Assembly: GCA_036274895.1 (NCBI GenBank)
Contig: DASUEU010000006.1
Span: 1-14,447, forward strand
Source: CALMKX01 sp036274895
GTDB taxonomy: Bacteria; Acidobacteriota; Thermoanaerobaculia; Multivoradales; SZUA-115
Length of the DNA: 14,447 nt
Direction: 5' to 3'
A model generated the notes under the pieces. The model was not told where the DNA came from. It worked only from the letters and a program-made list of their open reading frames with translations, and searched no databases. Shown here piece after piece: positions 1 through 6,929 of the stretch. Position numbers and translations under genes: made by a program. Each line of letters opens with the position of its first letter. The first letter of the stretch is position 1.

Positions 1-947
1 GCGAGCTCCGCGTCGCGCCCGCGCAGCAGGCCGAGCACGTTGGCGGTCTCGACCGAGCGGATCCGCGAGTCGATCGCGAGCGAAGTACGCAGTCCCAGCG
101 GCACCGGGCGGAAATCGCGCGAGCGCGCCTTCTCGGAGAGCGCGTCGAAATCGTGGCCGGCGGCCTTCAACAGCCGGCGCGTCGCCTCCTCCGAGGTCCA
201 GGCCTTGACCTGGAGCCGCGCCTCGCCGGCGTCCGGCAGCTCGAACTGCTCGCCGCTCCACGAGCTCTGCACCACCTGCCACGGGTAGCCGGCCGAGGGC
301 GTGGTGTGGACGATGATCGCCCCGGCGGCGCCCTGGCGGGCGGCGCTCTCGTACTTGTAGGTCCAGCGGCCGTAGTAGAGGCGGCGGACGCCCTCGAAGA
401 GGGCCGGGTCCCAGTCCGGGTCGTTGTTGAGCATGAGCAGGACCTTGCCGGCGAGGTCCACACCCTTGAAGTCGTCCCAGCCGTACTCGGGGGCCTCGAT
501 GCCGTAACCGACGAAGACCACCTCGGCGTCGCTGAAGCCGGCGGCCGGCGCCTGGAGGCCGCTGGCCGCGATGTAGTCCGTGCTCCAGGCGAGGTCCACG
601 GCCTCGCCGCCGGCCGCGAAGCGCCAGCTGGCCGGGGCCTGGGCGGTGACGCTCACCACCGGCACCTCCTGGGTCCAGGAGCCGTCGGCCGCGGCGGGCT
701 CGAGGCCGTAGCCGGCGAGGGTGGTGGCGATGTAGAGCTGGGTCAGCTGGTCGCCGCGGGTGGCCGGGCCGCGGCCTTCGAGGAGGTCGTCGGAGAGGAA
801 GCGGATCGCCGGCTCGAGGGTCTGGCGGTCGATCGAGGCGGCTGCCCGCTCGGCGCCGGGGGGTAGGGTGGGGGCTCCGGCGACGGCCGGCGCGGCTTCG
901 AAGCCGACCAGGGCCAGCAGGGCGAGGGCGAAGGGGCTACTGGTCAT
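1..947 (-). CDS. Secreted M28-family (zinc aminopeptidase-like) peptidase, N-terminal part
   Basis: The gene runs off the left edge; 315 codons are visible. Residues 1-24 form a signal peptide ending AVAG. Residues 49-85 (RFLSDDLLEGRG, then YIATTLAGYGLEPA) match the opening helix of secreted M28 peptidases. Residues about 140-265 look like the inserted PA domain (VVFVGYGIEAPEYGWDDF, then LAGKVLLMLNNDPDW, then AAGAIIVHT). The visible part ends with NVLGLLRGRDAEL, which in this family comes just before the first zinc-ligand HYDH motif, so the catalytic metal site lies outside the window. The role expected from the family is trimming peptides in the periplasm or outside the cell. Two in-frame ATGs exist, at 953 and 947; I chose 947 because GGAGG (minus strand, 955-959) is 7 bases from it but only 1 base from the upstream one. 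Divergent from the DUF2071 gene. The family is confident; the substrate is unknown. Confidence 0.85.
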   Translation of the reverse strand, partial: MTSSPFALALLALVGFEAAPAVAGAPTLPPGAERAAASIDRQTLEPAIRFLSDDLLEGRGPATRGDQLTQLYIATTLAGYGLEPAAADGSWTQEVPVVSVTAQAPASWRFAAGGEAVDLAWSTDYIAASGLQAPAAGFSDAEVVFVGYGIEAPEYGWDDFKGVDLAGKVLLMLNNDPDWDPALFEGVRRLYYGRWTYKYESAARQGAAGAIIVHTTPSAGYPWQVVQSSWSGEQFELPDAGEARLQVKAWTSEEATRRLLKAAGHDFDALSEKARSRDFRPVPLGLRTSLAIDSRIRSVETANVLGLLRGRDAEL

Positions 948-953
948 GTTCAT

Positions 954-959
954 TCCTCC
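954..959 (-). promoter_or_regulatory. Ribosome binding site GGAGGA of the M28 peptidase gene
   Basis: On the minus strand GGAGGA lies directly before ATG 953 and at normal distance from ATG 947. The spacing favours the second ATG as the true start. Confidence 0.6.
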
Positions 960-974
960 ATCAAGCACGGGCAG

Positions 975-983
975 AATCTAGCA
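975..983 (-). promoter_or_regulatory. Candidate extended -10 (TGCTAGATT) for the M28 peptidase gene
   Basis: The minus strand reads TGCTAGATT about 27 bases upstream of ATG 947, leaving a short leader with room for the GGAGGA site. No recognisable -35 hexamer is seen. The same TGnTAnnnT form recurs before other genes here. Confidence 0.35.
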
Positions 984-990
984 GAGGGCA

Positions 991-999
991 TGCTATCTT
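991..999 (+). promoter_or_regulatory. Candidate extended -10 (TGCTATCTT) for the DUF2071 gene
   Basis: TGCTATCTT ends 31 bases upstream of the ATG at 1031, within the 83-base divergent intergenic region. Four of six hexamer positions match TATAAT and the TGn extension is present. No -35 is evident. Confidence 0.3.
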
Positions 1000-1030
1000 C
1001 CCGGCGAAGACCGCTCCGACTCGCTTCGCC

Positions 1031-1813
1031 ATGAAGCTCTCCACCCGAGCGCGCGATGCGCTCCATCTGAACTGGGCCGTCCCCGTGGGCTCCTTGCCGG
1101 AGCCACCGCGCCCCTTGCGTCTCCAGACCCTCGAAGTGGCGGGCCAGCCCTGCGCCTTCGTCACCGCCGTGCTGTTCTGGCACGAGGCCGAGCGCCACTC
1201 GCTGTGGTCGATGCTCCACGTCCCCCATCCCGAGATGCACCTGCGCTTCGCCGTGCTCGACGGCGAGGGCCTGCCGGGTACCTTCCTCTGGCGCGAGCTG
1301 GCACCCTTCTGGGCCCATGCCGGGTTGTGGCTCGCCGGGCGCACGGGCCGGTCGGCCCGCTTCTCCTATCCACGCTCGCTTTCCGAGCCCGGGACCGAGT
1401 CGAGCTGGCGCTGGCGGGTGGCGGGGGAGGGGCCCCTGGCGGCGACCGCCCGGCTGGGCAGCGGCTCGGCGGCCCCGCCCTTCCACAGCTTCGACGAGGT
1501 GGTGGCCTTCTTCTGCCGCCGGCGCTTCTACGTCGGCAGCCGGCGGGGCCTCGAGCGCAGCGACGGCTCCCGCGTCAAGGGCGATCCCTGGCCGCTCACT
1601 GTCGAGATGGAGGAGGACGGCCTGCTGCGCCGCGCCTTCGGCCAGGCGACCTGGCCGGCACTGCATTCCGCCTTCCTCTGCGGCGAGGCCTCGCTGGTCT
1701 TCGAGCTCGCCGGAGTGCCCGAGATCGCCACCCTGGCGCCGTCCGCGCCCAAGGTGGCGACCGACCCGGCCCTGCTCTCCCAGCCCCCCCTGGCCCGCGA
1801 CCGGGCGGCCTGA
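1031..1813 (+). CDS. DUF2071 / YqjF-like protein
   Basis: 260-residue soluble protein without a signal peptide or membrane segment. The order of features resembles the DUF2071 (YqjF, COG3361) family, which has an acetoacetate decarboxylase-like beta fold: an early L-x-W segment (LHLNWAVPVG), a middle section with HLRFAVLDGEGLPGTF, which fits the family's 'R-x-Y-V-x-x-D-G-x-P-G-V-x-F' strand, and a later FFCRRRFYV segment. Family members have no established reaction, so no enzyme activity is assigned. No clear Shine-Dalgarno sequence precedes ATG 1031; this start was taken because it begins the conserved-looking region and fits the upstream -10 candidate. Divergent from the M28 peptidase gene and followed after 102 bases by the metalloprotease. 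The open frame is certain to be coding by codon pattern and length; the family call is by eye. Confidence 0.65.
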   Translation: MKLSTRARDALHLNWAVPVGSLPEPPRPLRLQTLEVAGQPCAFVTAVLFWHEAERHSLWSMLHVPHPEMHLRFAVLDGEGLPGTFLWRELAPFWAHAGLWLAGRTGRSARFSYPRSLSEPGTESSWRWRVAGEGPLAATARLGSGSAAPPFHSFDEVVAFFCRRRFYVGSRRGLERSDGSRVKGDPWPLTVEMEEDGLLRRAFGQATWPALHSAFLCGEASLVFELAGVPEIATLAPSAPKVATDPALLSQPPLARDRAA

Positions 1814-1904
1814 TCGAGCGACCGCTGACAGCCTCCCGCGAGTCTCTGCGCATTCCTCGATAGAGCGACGGATCGGCGTCGCCGGTTCGGTCGTTCCATC
1901 AACC

Positions 1905-1910
1905 AGGAGG
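1905..1910 (+). promoter_or_regulatory. Strong ribosome binding site AGGAGG of the metalloprotease gene
   Basis: AGGAGG ends five bases before ATG 1916 and fixes this start. It is the strongest Shine-Dalgarno match in the window, in keeping with a highly translated secreted product. No clear promoter was seen in the 102 bases between the two genes. Confidence 0.7.
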
Positions 1911-1915
1911 AACTT

Positions 1916-4411
1916 ATGAGAAGAGCAGGTAGGAAATCCGCTTTGGCGGGGATCTGTCTGGGGTCCCTCCTCGCCGCCCACCTCGCCGCCCCCGATGCGC
2001 TCGCCACCGAAGGCTCGCTGCTGCGCGGTATCGACGGCCTCGAGCAGCGCGCCCTCGACGATCCGGCGGTGCTGCGCAGCCGGGCCGTCGCGGTGGACCT
2101 CGAGTTGCTGCGCGGGCTCGAGGAGAAGGAAGACCTGATTGATCTCGGCCTGTTCGACGACCTCGACCTGGCGGTGCGGTTCGAGCGCATCGAGAAGGTG
2201 ACGGCGGAGGCCACCTCGTACGTCGGCAAGCTCGAGGGCGAGGCGGACAGCCGCGTGGTGCTGGTCGCGGGCGGCGGCCAGATCGTCGGCAGCGTGGCCC
2301 GTGGCGAGGAGCGCTACCGGATCCGCTGGGTGCCGGGTGGCTATCACATGGCCGAAGAGGTGGACGTTTCGGCCTATCCGTCGGAATACCACCTGCACGA
2401 CCTCCAGCCCTCCTTCGTCGAGGAGATCGAGCCGCAGCTGCTGCTCGAGGACTCCGGCGCTCGCATCGACGTGCTGGTCGTCTATACGGCGAGCGCCGCC
2501 TCCGGGGCCGGGGGAACGACGGCGATACAGAACTTGATCGCCCTGGGGGTGAGCGAGACCAACACCGCCTTCGCCGACAGCGCCATGGTGCCGCGGCTGC
2601 GGCTGGTCCACACCGAGCAGGTGAGCTACACCGAGAGCGGTGACATCCAGACGGACGTCAACCGCCTGCAGAACCCCACTGACGGTCACATGGACAACGT
2701 CCACACCCTGCGCAACCAGTACGGCGCCGACCTCGTCAAGCTGGTGGTGGAGAACGGCGGCGGCTTCTGCGGCATCGCCTTCGACATCATGGCCGGCAGC
2801 AACAACAGCGCCTTCGAGAGCAAGGCCTTCTGCGTCACGGCCCGCAGCTGCATCAGCCCGAACTACAGCTTCGGCCACGAGCTGGGCCACCTGATGGGTT
2901 CCAACCACGCGCCCGACGACCCCACCGGCACGGGCGCCTTCAGCTACTCCTTCGGCTACAAGGACCCGGGTCGGGCCTTCCGCACCATCATGGCCTACGA
3001 CTGCTCCGGTGGCTCCTGCCCGCGGGTGCTGCGCTGGTCGAACCCCAACCTGACCTTGAACGGCAAGGTCACCGGCACGGCGACCCAGAACAACGCCCTG
3101 TCGATCGACAACGTGCGCAGCGTGGTGGCCAACTTCCGCCAGGAGATCGCCGCCAACACGCCCCCGGTGGTCACCATCACGGCGCCGGCCAACGGCGCCA
3201 CGGTGGCCCAGGGAGCCAGCGTCAGCTTCGCCGGCTCGGCGAGCGACGCCCAGGACGGCAACCTCTCCGCCGGTCTGTCCTGGACCTCGAGCCGCAACGG
3301 CGCCATCGGCAGCGGCGCCTCCTTCAGCACCTCCTCCCTGGCCCTGGGCAGCCACACCATCACCGCCTCGGTGACCGACAGTGGCGGCCTCTCGGGCTCG
3401 GCGCAGATCAGCCTGAACGTGGTCTGTGGTGACAGCACGGCGCCGACCACGGCGATCACCTCACCGGCCAACGGCGCCACGGTGTCGGGAACGGTGTCCA
3501 TCCAGGCCTCGGCGAGCGACAACGTCGGGGTGACCCAGGTGCGCTTCTTCATCGACGGAGTGCAGGTCGGCACGGACAGCACCGCCCCCTACACCTACAG
3601 CTGGAACACCGCCGGCGCTGCCGCCGGCAGCCACAGCCTCCAGGCCCGGGCCTTCGATGCCTGCGGCAACCAGGGCAACTCGGCGGTGGTCAACGTCACC
3701 GTCCCCGGGGTGCCCGACATCGGCGTCTACCAGAACGCCAGCGGTGCCGCGGTGCCCCAGGGCTCGACGGTGAACATCGGCAGCACCACGCCCGGTGTGC
3801 CGATCTCGCTGCGCTTCCAGATTCGCAACGAAGGTACGGCCTCGCTGACCCTGAGCAACCCCAGCTCCCTGGTGTCGGGCAGCTGCTTCTCCTTGATCGA
3901 GACACCGGTGACGCCGGTGCCGGTGGCAGGCACGTCCTATTTCCGCGTCCGCCTCCAGTGCTCGACCCCGGGCGGCTACGTGGGCACGGTGTCGATCCTC
4001 TCCAACGATCCCAACGAAAGCCCCTACAACTTCACGGTCACCGGCACGGTGACGGCGCCGCCGACCCCGGACATTGCGGTGCACAAGAACGCCGACGGCA
4101 GCCTGGTGCCCCAGGGCAGCTCGGTCAACATCGGCACCACCACCCCGGGCGTGGCGACCTCTCTGCGCTTCCAGATCCGCAACACCGGCACCGCGGCGCT
4201 CAACCTGGCGAACGCGGCCTCGCTGGTCTCGGGCACCTGCTTCTCGCAGATCGAGACGCCGGTGACGCCGGTGCCGGTGGGTGGCACCTCATACTTCCGG
4301 GTGCGCTTGCTGTGCTCCACGCCCGGCGGCTACAGCGGCACGGTGTCGGTTCTTTCGGATGATCCGGACGAGAGCCCCTACTCGTTCACGGTCACCGGCA
4401 CGGTGCAGTGA
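1916..4411 (+). CDS. Secreted metzincin zinc metalloprotease with Ig-like and choice-of-anchor D-type repeats
   Basis: 831 residues. Residues 1-30 are a signal peptide with a twin-Arg-free charged start and a cleavage-like ALA-TE. Residues 31-180 form a probable propeptide. The catalytic domain starts near residue 183 (RIDVLVVYTASA) and carries the full metzincin zinc motif: His321, Glu322, His325, Gly328 and His331 (HELGHLMGSNH), with the Met-turn Met359 in TIMAYDCSG. This resembles reprolysin-like (M12B/M72-type) enzymes. Residues 416-503 and 506-600 are two bacterial Ig-like domains (each begins with an ITxPANGATV strand). Residues 600-712 and 718-830 are two 'choice-of-anchor D'/ASH-type beta domains. 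No C-terminal membrane helix, sorting tail or lipobox is visible, so it is probably released or held at the surface through its beta domains. Expected role: degradation of extracellular protein. AGGAGG stands five bases before the start. Confidence 0.93.
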   Translation: MRRAGRKSALAGICLGSLLAAHLAAPDALATEGSLLRGIDGLEQRALDDPAVLRSRAVAVDLELLRGLEEKEDLIDLGLFDDLDLAVRFERIEKVTAEATSYVGKLEGEADSRVVLVAGGGQIVGSVARGEERYRIRWVPGGYHMAEEVDVSAYPSEYHLHDLQPSFVEEIEPQLLLEDSGARIDVLVVYTASAASGAGGTTAIQNLIALGVSETNTAFADSAMVPRLRLVHTEQVSYTESGDIQTDVNRLQNPTDGHMDNVHTLRNQYGADLVKLVVENGGGFCGIAFDIMAGSNNSAFESKAFCVTARSCISPNYSFGHELGHLMGSNHAPDDPTGTGAFSYSFGYKDPGRAFRTIMAYDCSGGSCPRVLRWSNPNLTLNGKVTGTATQNNALSIDNVRSVVANFRQEIAANTPPVVTITAPANGATVAQGASVSFAGSASDAQDGNLSAGLSWTSSRNGAIGSGASFSTSSLALGSHTITASVTDSGGLSGSAQISLNVVCGDSTAPTTAITSPANGATVSGTVSIQASASDNVGVTQVRFFIDGVQVGTDSTAPYTYSWNTAGAAAGSHSLQARAFDACGNQGNSAVVNVTVPGVPDIGVYQNASGAAVPQGSTVNIGSTTPGVPISLRFQIRNEGTASLTLSNPSSLVSGSCFSLIETPVTPVPVAGTSYFRVRLQCSTPGGYVGTVSILSNDPNESPYNFTVTGTVTAPPTPDIAVHKNADGSLVPQGSSVNIGTTTPGVATSLRFQIRNTGTAALNLANAASLVSGTCFSQIETPVTPVPVGGTSYFRVRLLCSTPGGYSGTVSVLSDDPDESPYSFTVTGTVQ
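3713..4405 (+). repeat. Tandem intragenic repeat (two copies, 354-base period) in the metalloprotease gene
   Basis: Copy 1 starts at 3713 (PDIGVYQN) and copy 2 at 4067 (PDIAVHKN), exactly 118 codons apart. By hand alignment 88 of 113 residues are identical, with no gaps. Both carry the conserved VPQGS, TTPGV, SLRFQIRN, IETPVTPVPV, GTSYFRVRL, CSTPGGY and FTVTGTV segments and one pair of cysteines (repeat positions 58 and 83), which could form a disulfide in each domain. Confidence 0.9.
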
Positions 4412-4440
4412 GCCCCGGCGGACACCGGACCGGCGGGGCT
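4411..4440 (+). terminator. Hairpin after the metalloprotease gene, possible terminator
   Basis: AGCCCCG (4411-4417) pairs perfectly with CGGGGCT (4434-4440); a small CGG/CCG stem lies in its loop. It begins at the last base of the stop codon and is followed by a second hairpin, CCGGC-CTC-GCCGG (4441-4453). There is no T-run, so intrinsic termination is uncertain. Confidence 0.35.
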
Positions 4441-4458
4441 CCGGCCTCGCCGGCCCGG

Positions 4459-4467
4459 TGTTAGCAT
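4459..4467 (+). promoter_or_regulatory. Extended -10 (TGTTAGCAT) directly before the LeuB-family start
   Basis: TG-T-TAGCAT ends at 4467, eight bases before ATG 4476, with no Shine-Dalgarno between. If used, transcription would begin at or very near the ATG, giving a leaderless mRNA. No good -35 is seen. Confidence 0.45.
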
Positions 4468-4475
4468 CCGCCGCC

Positions 4476-5549
4476 ATGACGGCAAGCGGAGAGCAGAAAA
4501 CGCAGCGCATCGCCGTGCTGCCGGGCGACGGCATCGGCAAGGACGTGACCGCCGAGGCGGTCAAGGTGCTCGAGGCGGCGGCCGGGCGCTTCGCCCTGCC
4601 CCTCGAACTGGTGCCCTTCGGCTGGGGCGCCGACCACTACCTGGCGACCGGCGAGACCGTGCCCCCGGGGGGGATGGACGATCTGCGGCAGAACTACGCC
4701 GCCATCCTGATCGGCGCCTTCGGCGACCCGCGGGTGCCGGGCAACCAGCACGCCGCGGACATCCTGCTGGGCACCCGCTTCCAGCTCGATCTCTACGTCA
4801 ACTTCCGGCCGGTCAAGCTTTACGACGAGAAGGTCTGCCCCTTGAAGGGCAAGACCTGCGCGGACGTGGACTTTGTGATCTTCCGCGAGAACACCGAGGG
4901 CGCCTACGTCGGCGTCGGCGGGGTGTTCAAGAAGGGCACTCCCGACGAGGTGGCGATGCAGGAGGAGATCCACACCAGGAAGGGCGTGGAGCGCATCCTG
5001 CGGGCGGCCTTCGAGTGGGCCAGGGCGAACGGCAAGGGCCGGGTGACCATGGCCGACAAGGCCAACGTCATGCAGCACGCCCACGGCCTGTGGCGGCGCA
5101 CCTTCGCCGAGGTGGCCCGGGACTTTCCCGGCATCGAGACCGAGGCCCTGTACGTGGACGCCCTGTCCATGCTGATGGTCAAGAGCCCGGAGCGCTTCGA
5201 AGTGATCGTCACCAACAACATGTTCGGCGACATCCTGACCGACCTCGGCGCGGCCCTGGCCGGCGGCCTGGGCCTCGCAGCCTCGGCCAACCTCCACCCG
5301 GGAAAGACCTCGATGTTCGAGCCGGTCCACGGCTCCGCCCCCGACCTGGTCGGCACCGGCAAGGCCAACCCCATGGGCGCCGTGCTCTCCGCCGCCCTGA
5401 TGCTCGCCACCCTCGGCCACGGCGAGGCCGCGCGGGTGTTGGAGGAGGCCGTCGCCCAGGCCGTGAGAGCCGGCGAGACCACGCCCGACCTCGGCGGCAC
5501 GAGGACCACGGTGGAAGTCGGCGACGCCCTGGCGAGGGCGGTGGGGTAG
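4476..5549 (+). CDS. leuB: 3-isopropylmalate dehydrogenase-family beta-decarboxylating dehydrogenase
   Basis: 357 residues, normal for the isocitrate/isopropylmalate dehydrogenase family. It oxidatively decarboxylates a 3-substituted malate to a 2-oxoacid using NAD(P)+ and a divalent metal. Visible motifs: IAVLPGDGIGKDV (12-24), substrate arginines 101, 111 and 137, Tyr144 in FRENTEGAY, Lys195 in DKANVM, metal aspartates 228, 252 and 256 (DALSM; NNMFGDILTD), and HGSAPDLVGTGKANP (285-299), whose Asp290 fits NAD rather than NADP. The FQLDLYVNFRPVKL segment is like the actinobacterial-type LeuB class. Start ATG 4476 begins the conserved N-terminus; upstream in-frame codons lie inside the metalloprotease gene. 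A LeuA-family synthase follows, so a role in 2-oxoacid chain elongation is likely. Leucine is the default, but homoisocitrate or methylmalate is possible, as leuC and leuD are not adjacent. Confidence 0.88.
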   Translation: MTASGEQKTQRIAVLPGDGIGKDVTAEAVKVLEAAAGRFALPLELVPFGWGADHYLATGETVPPGGMDDLRQNYAAILIGAFGDPRVPGNQHAADILLGTRFQLDLYVNFRPVKLYDEKVCPLKGKTCADVDFVIFRENTEGAYVGVGGVFKKGTPDEVAMQEEIHTRKGVERILRAAFEWARANGKGRVTMADKANVMQHAHGLWRRTFAEVARDFPGIETEALYVDALSMLMVKSPERFEVIVTNNMFGDILTDLGAALAGGLGLAASANLHPGKTSMFEPVHGSAPDLVGTGKANPMGAVLSAALMLATLGHGEAARVLEEAVAQAVRAGETTPDLGGTRTTVEVGDALARAVG

Positions 5550-5556
5550 GTCCCTG

Positions 5557-5621
5557 TGGAGCGCGGCGACGCGTCGCCGCTTTCGCAGCGCCCCAAAGCG
5601 GCGACACGTCGCCGCACTCCA
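5557..5621. repeat. Nested palindromic element (REP/REPIN-like)
   Basis: Two 27-base arms (5557-5583 and 5595-5621) are inverted copies with two mismatches, separated by 11 bases. Each arm contains its own palindrome: GCGGCGACGCGTCGCCGC (5563-5580) is perfect and its partner (5598-5615) has an AC centre. Both mismatches would be G-U pairs in minus-strand RNA. This architecture fits dispersed REP/REPIN-type elements. It lies between two genes of a putative operon, starting 8 bases after the leuB-like stop. Copy number elsewhere cannot be seen here. Confidence 0.75.
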
Positions 5622-5652
5622 AAGGGCCCCGGGCCATTCCCTGCTGCCGCGC

Positions 5653-5658
5653 TATCAT
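5653..5658 (+). promoter_or_regulatory. Candidate -10 (TATCAT) before the LeuA-family gene
   Basis: TATCAT ends 23 bases before ATG 5682, and GAGAGG (5666-5671) lies between as a possible ribosome binding site. No clear -35. A private promoter would let this gene be expressed independently of the palindrome upstream. Confidence 0.3.
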
Positions 5659-5681
5659 CCGCTGCGAGAGGACTACCCCCC

Positions 5682-6929
5682 ATGCCCGCTGAACAGGACC
5701 TGATCTACGACTGGAACGTCGCCTCCGGCCAGGAGATGAAGCCAGCCCGGGGCCGCGTCGAGCTGGTCGACGAGACCTTGCGCGACGGCTTGCAGTCGCC
5801 TTCCGTCCGCTCCCCTTCGCTCGACGACAAGCTGCGCATCCTCCACCTGATGGTCGACCTCGGCATCGAGTCGGCCAACGTCGGCCTGCCCGGGGCCGGG
5901 CCGCACGCGGTGGCCCAGGCCGAGAGGCTGGCCCGTGAGGTGGCGGAGAATCGGCTGCCCCTCTCCCTCAACTGCGCCGCGCGCACGCTGGCGGCGGACA
6001 TCCAGCCCATCATCGAGATCTCCCAGCGGGTGGGCATCCCGATCGAGATCGCCTGCTTCCTCGGCTCCTCGCCGATCCGGCAGTACACCGAGGACTGGGA
6101 TCGTGACCGCCTGCTCGCCCTGACCGAGAGCGCCATCAAGCTCGGCGTGGACGCCGGCCTGCCGGTGATGTACGTCACCGAGGACACCACCCGCGCCGCC
6201 CCGGAGGACCTCCGCGCCCTCTACTCCGCGGCGGTCAACGCCGGCGCCCGCCGCGTGGTGGTGGCCGACACCGTGGGCCACGCCACCCCGGCCGGGGCGG
6301 CGGCGGTGACCCGCTTCCTGCGTGGGGTGGTGGACGCCATCGATCCGAGCGTGCAGCTCGACTGGCACGGCCACCGCGACCGCGGCCTGGGCGAGATCAA
6401 CGCCCTGGTGGCGGCCACGGCCGGGGCGGACCGCCTCCACGGCACGGCCCTGGGCATCGGCGAGCGGGCGGGCAACGCCGCCATCGATCTGCTCCTGGTC
6501 AACCTCGAGCTGCTCGGCTGGGCCCACCGGGACTTGACCCGCCTGCCCGAGTACTGCGCCCTGGTCGCCGAGACCACCGGCATGACCGTGCCCGAGACCT
6601 ACCCGGTGGTGGGCCGCGACGCCTTCCGCACGGCGACCGGGGTGCACGCCTCGGCGATCGCCAAAGCGCGCGAGAAGGGCCACGACCGGCTGGCCGACCT
6701 GATCTACTCCGGCGTGCCCGCGGCCATGGTCGGGCGGCGGCAGGTGATCGAGGTGGGGCCCATGAGCGGCAAGTCGAACGTCCAATTCTGGCTGCAGGAT
6801 CACGGCCTGGCAGCCGAGACGGCCCTGGTCGAGGCGATCTTCGCCCGCGCCAAGGGGTCGAACCGGGTGCTCGAGACGGACGAGATCCTGGGCATCTGCC
6901 GCGAGCATGGGGCGACCCCGGCGAGCTGA
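5682..6929 (+). CDS. LeuA/homocitrate synthase-family acyltransferase without regulatory domain
   Basis: 415 residues, DRE-TIM metallolyase superfamily. It would condense acetyl-CoA with a 2-oxoacid. Seen: VDETLRDGLQ (29-38) with Arg34 and Asp30 or Asp35 of the active site; the metal-ligand pair His229/His231 in DWHGHRDRGLGEIN; the second family signature HGTALGIGERAGN (253-265); GVHASAIAKA (320-329); and the linker motif VGRRQVIEVGPMSGKSN (350-366). Full-length leucine-feedback LeuA is about 500 residues or more and ends in a regulatory LeuA dimer domain; this protein stops before that, as homocitrate and Re-citrate/citramalate-like short forms do. The Arg in HGHRD replaces the usual Asn of HxHND. 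Start ATG 5682 follows GAGAGG; the frame upstream reads through the palindromic element and is not taken. Its neighbour is a LeuB-family enzyme, so the two probably serve one elongation pathway. Confidence 0.85.
   Translation: MPAEQDLIYDWNVASGQEMKPARGRVELVDETLRDGLQSPSVRSPSLDDKLRILHLMVDLGIESANVGLPGAGPHAVAQAERLAREVAENRLPLSLNCAARTLAADIQPIIEISQRVGIPIEIACFLGSSPIRQYTEDWDRDRLLALTESAIKLGVDAGLPVMYVTEDTTRAAPEDLRALYSAAVNAGARRVVVADTVGHATPAGAAAVTRFLRGVVDAIDPSVQLDWHGHRDRGLGEINALVAATAGADRLHGTALGIGERAGNAAIDLLLVNLELLGWAHRDLTRLPEYCALVAETTGMTVPETYPVVGRDAFRTATGVHASAIAKAREKGHDRLADLIYSGVPAAMVGRRQVIEVGPMSGKSNVQFWLQDHGLAAETALVEAIFARAKGSNRVLETDEILGICREHGATPAS

Noticed and set aside
153..866. Plus-strand open frame of 237 codons opposite the M28 peptidase
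   Set aside because: Repetitive Gly/Ala/Val/Glu-rich translation; the opposite strand has a signal peptide and clear M28 features.
950..3355. Long minus-strand open frame (801 codons) opposite the DUF2071 and metalloprotease genes
   Set aside because: It spans two well-supported plus-strand genes and an intergenic gap, has a Gly/Val/Ala/His-rich low-information composition and no family motif; it is a GC-rich antisense shadow.
4461..5420. Minus-strand open frame opposite the LeuB-family gene
   Set aside because: The composition is shadow-like, and the plus strand carries the complete catalytic residue set.
5556..5681. Longer N-terminus for the LeuA-type protein (42 extra residues)
   Set aside because: These codons are the palindromic element itself; ATG 5682 has a ribosome site and starts before the conserved core.
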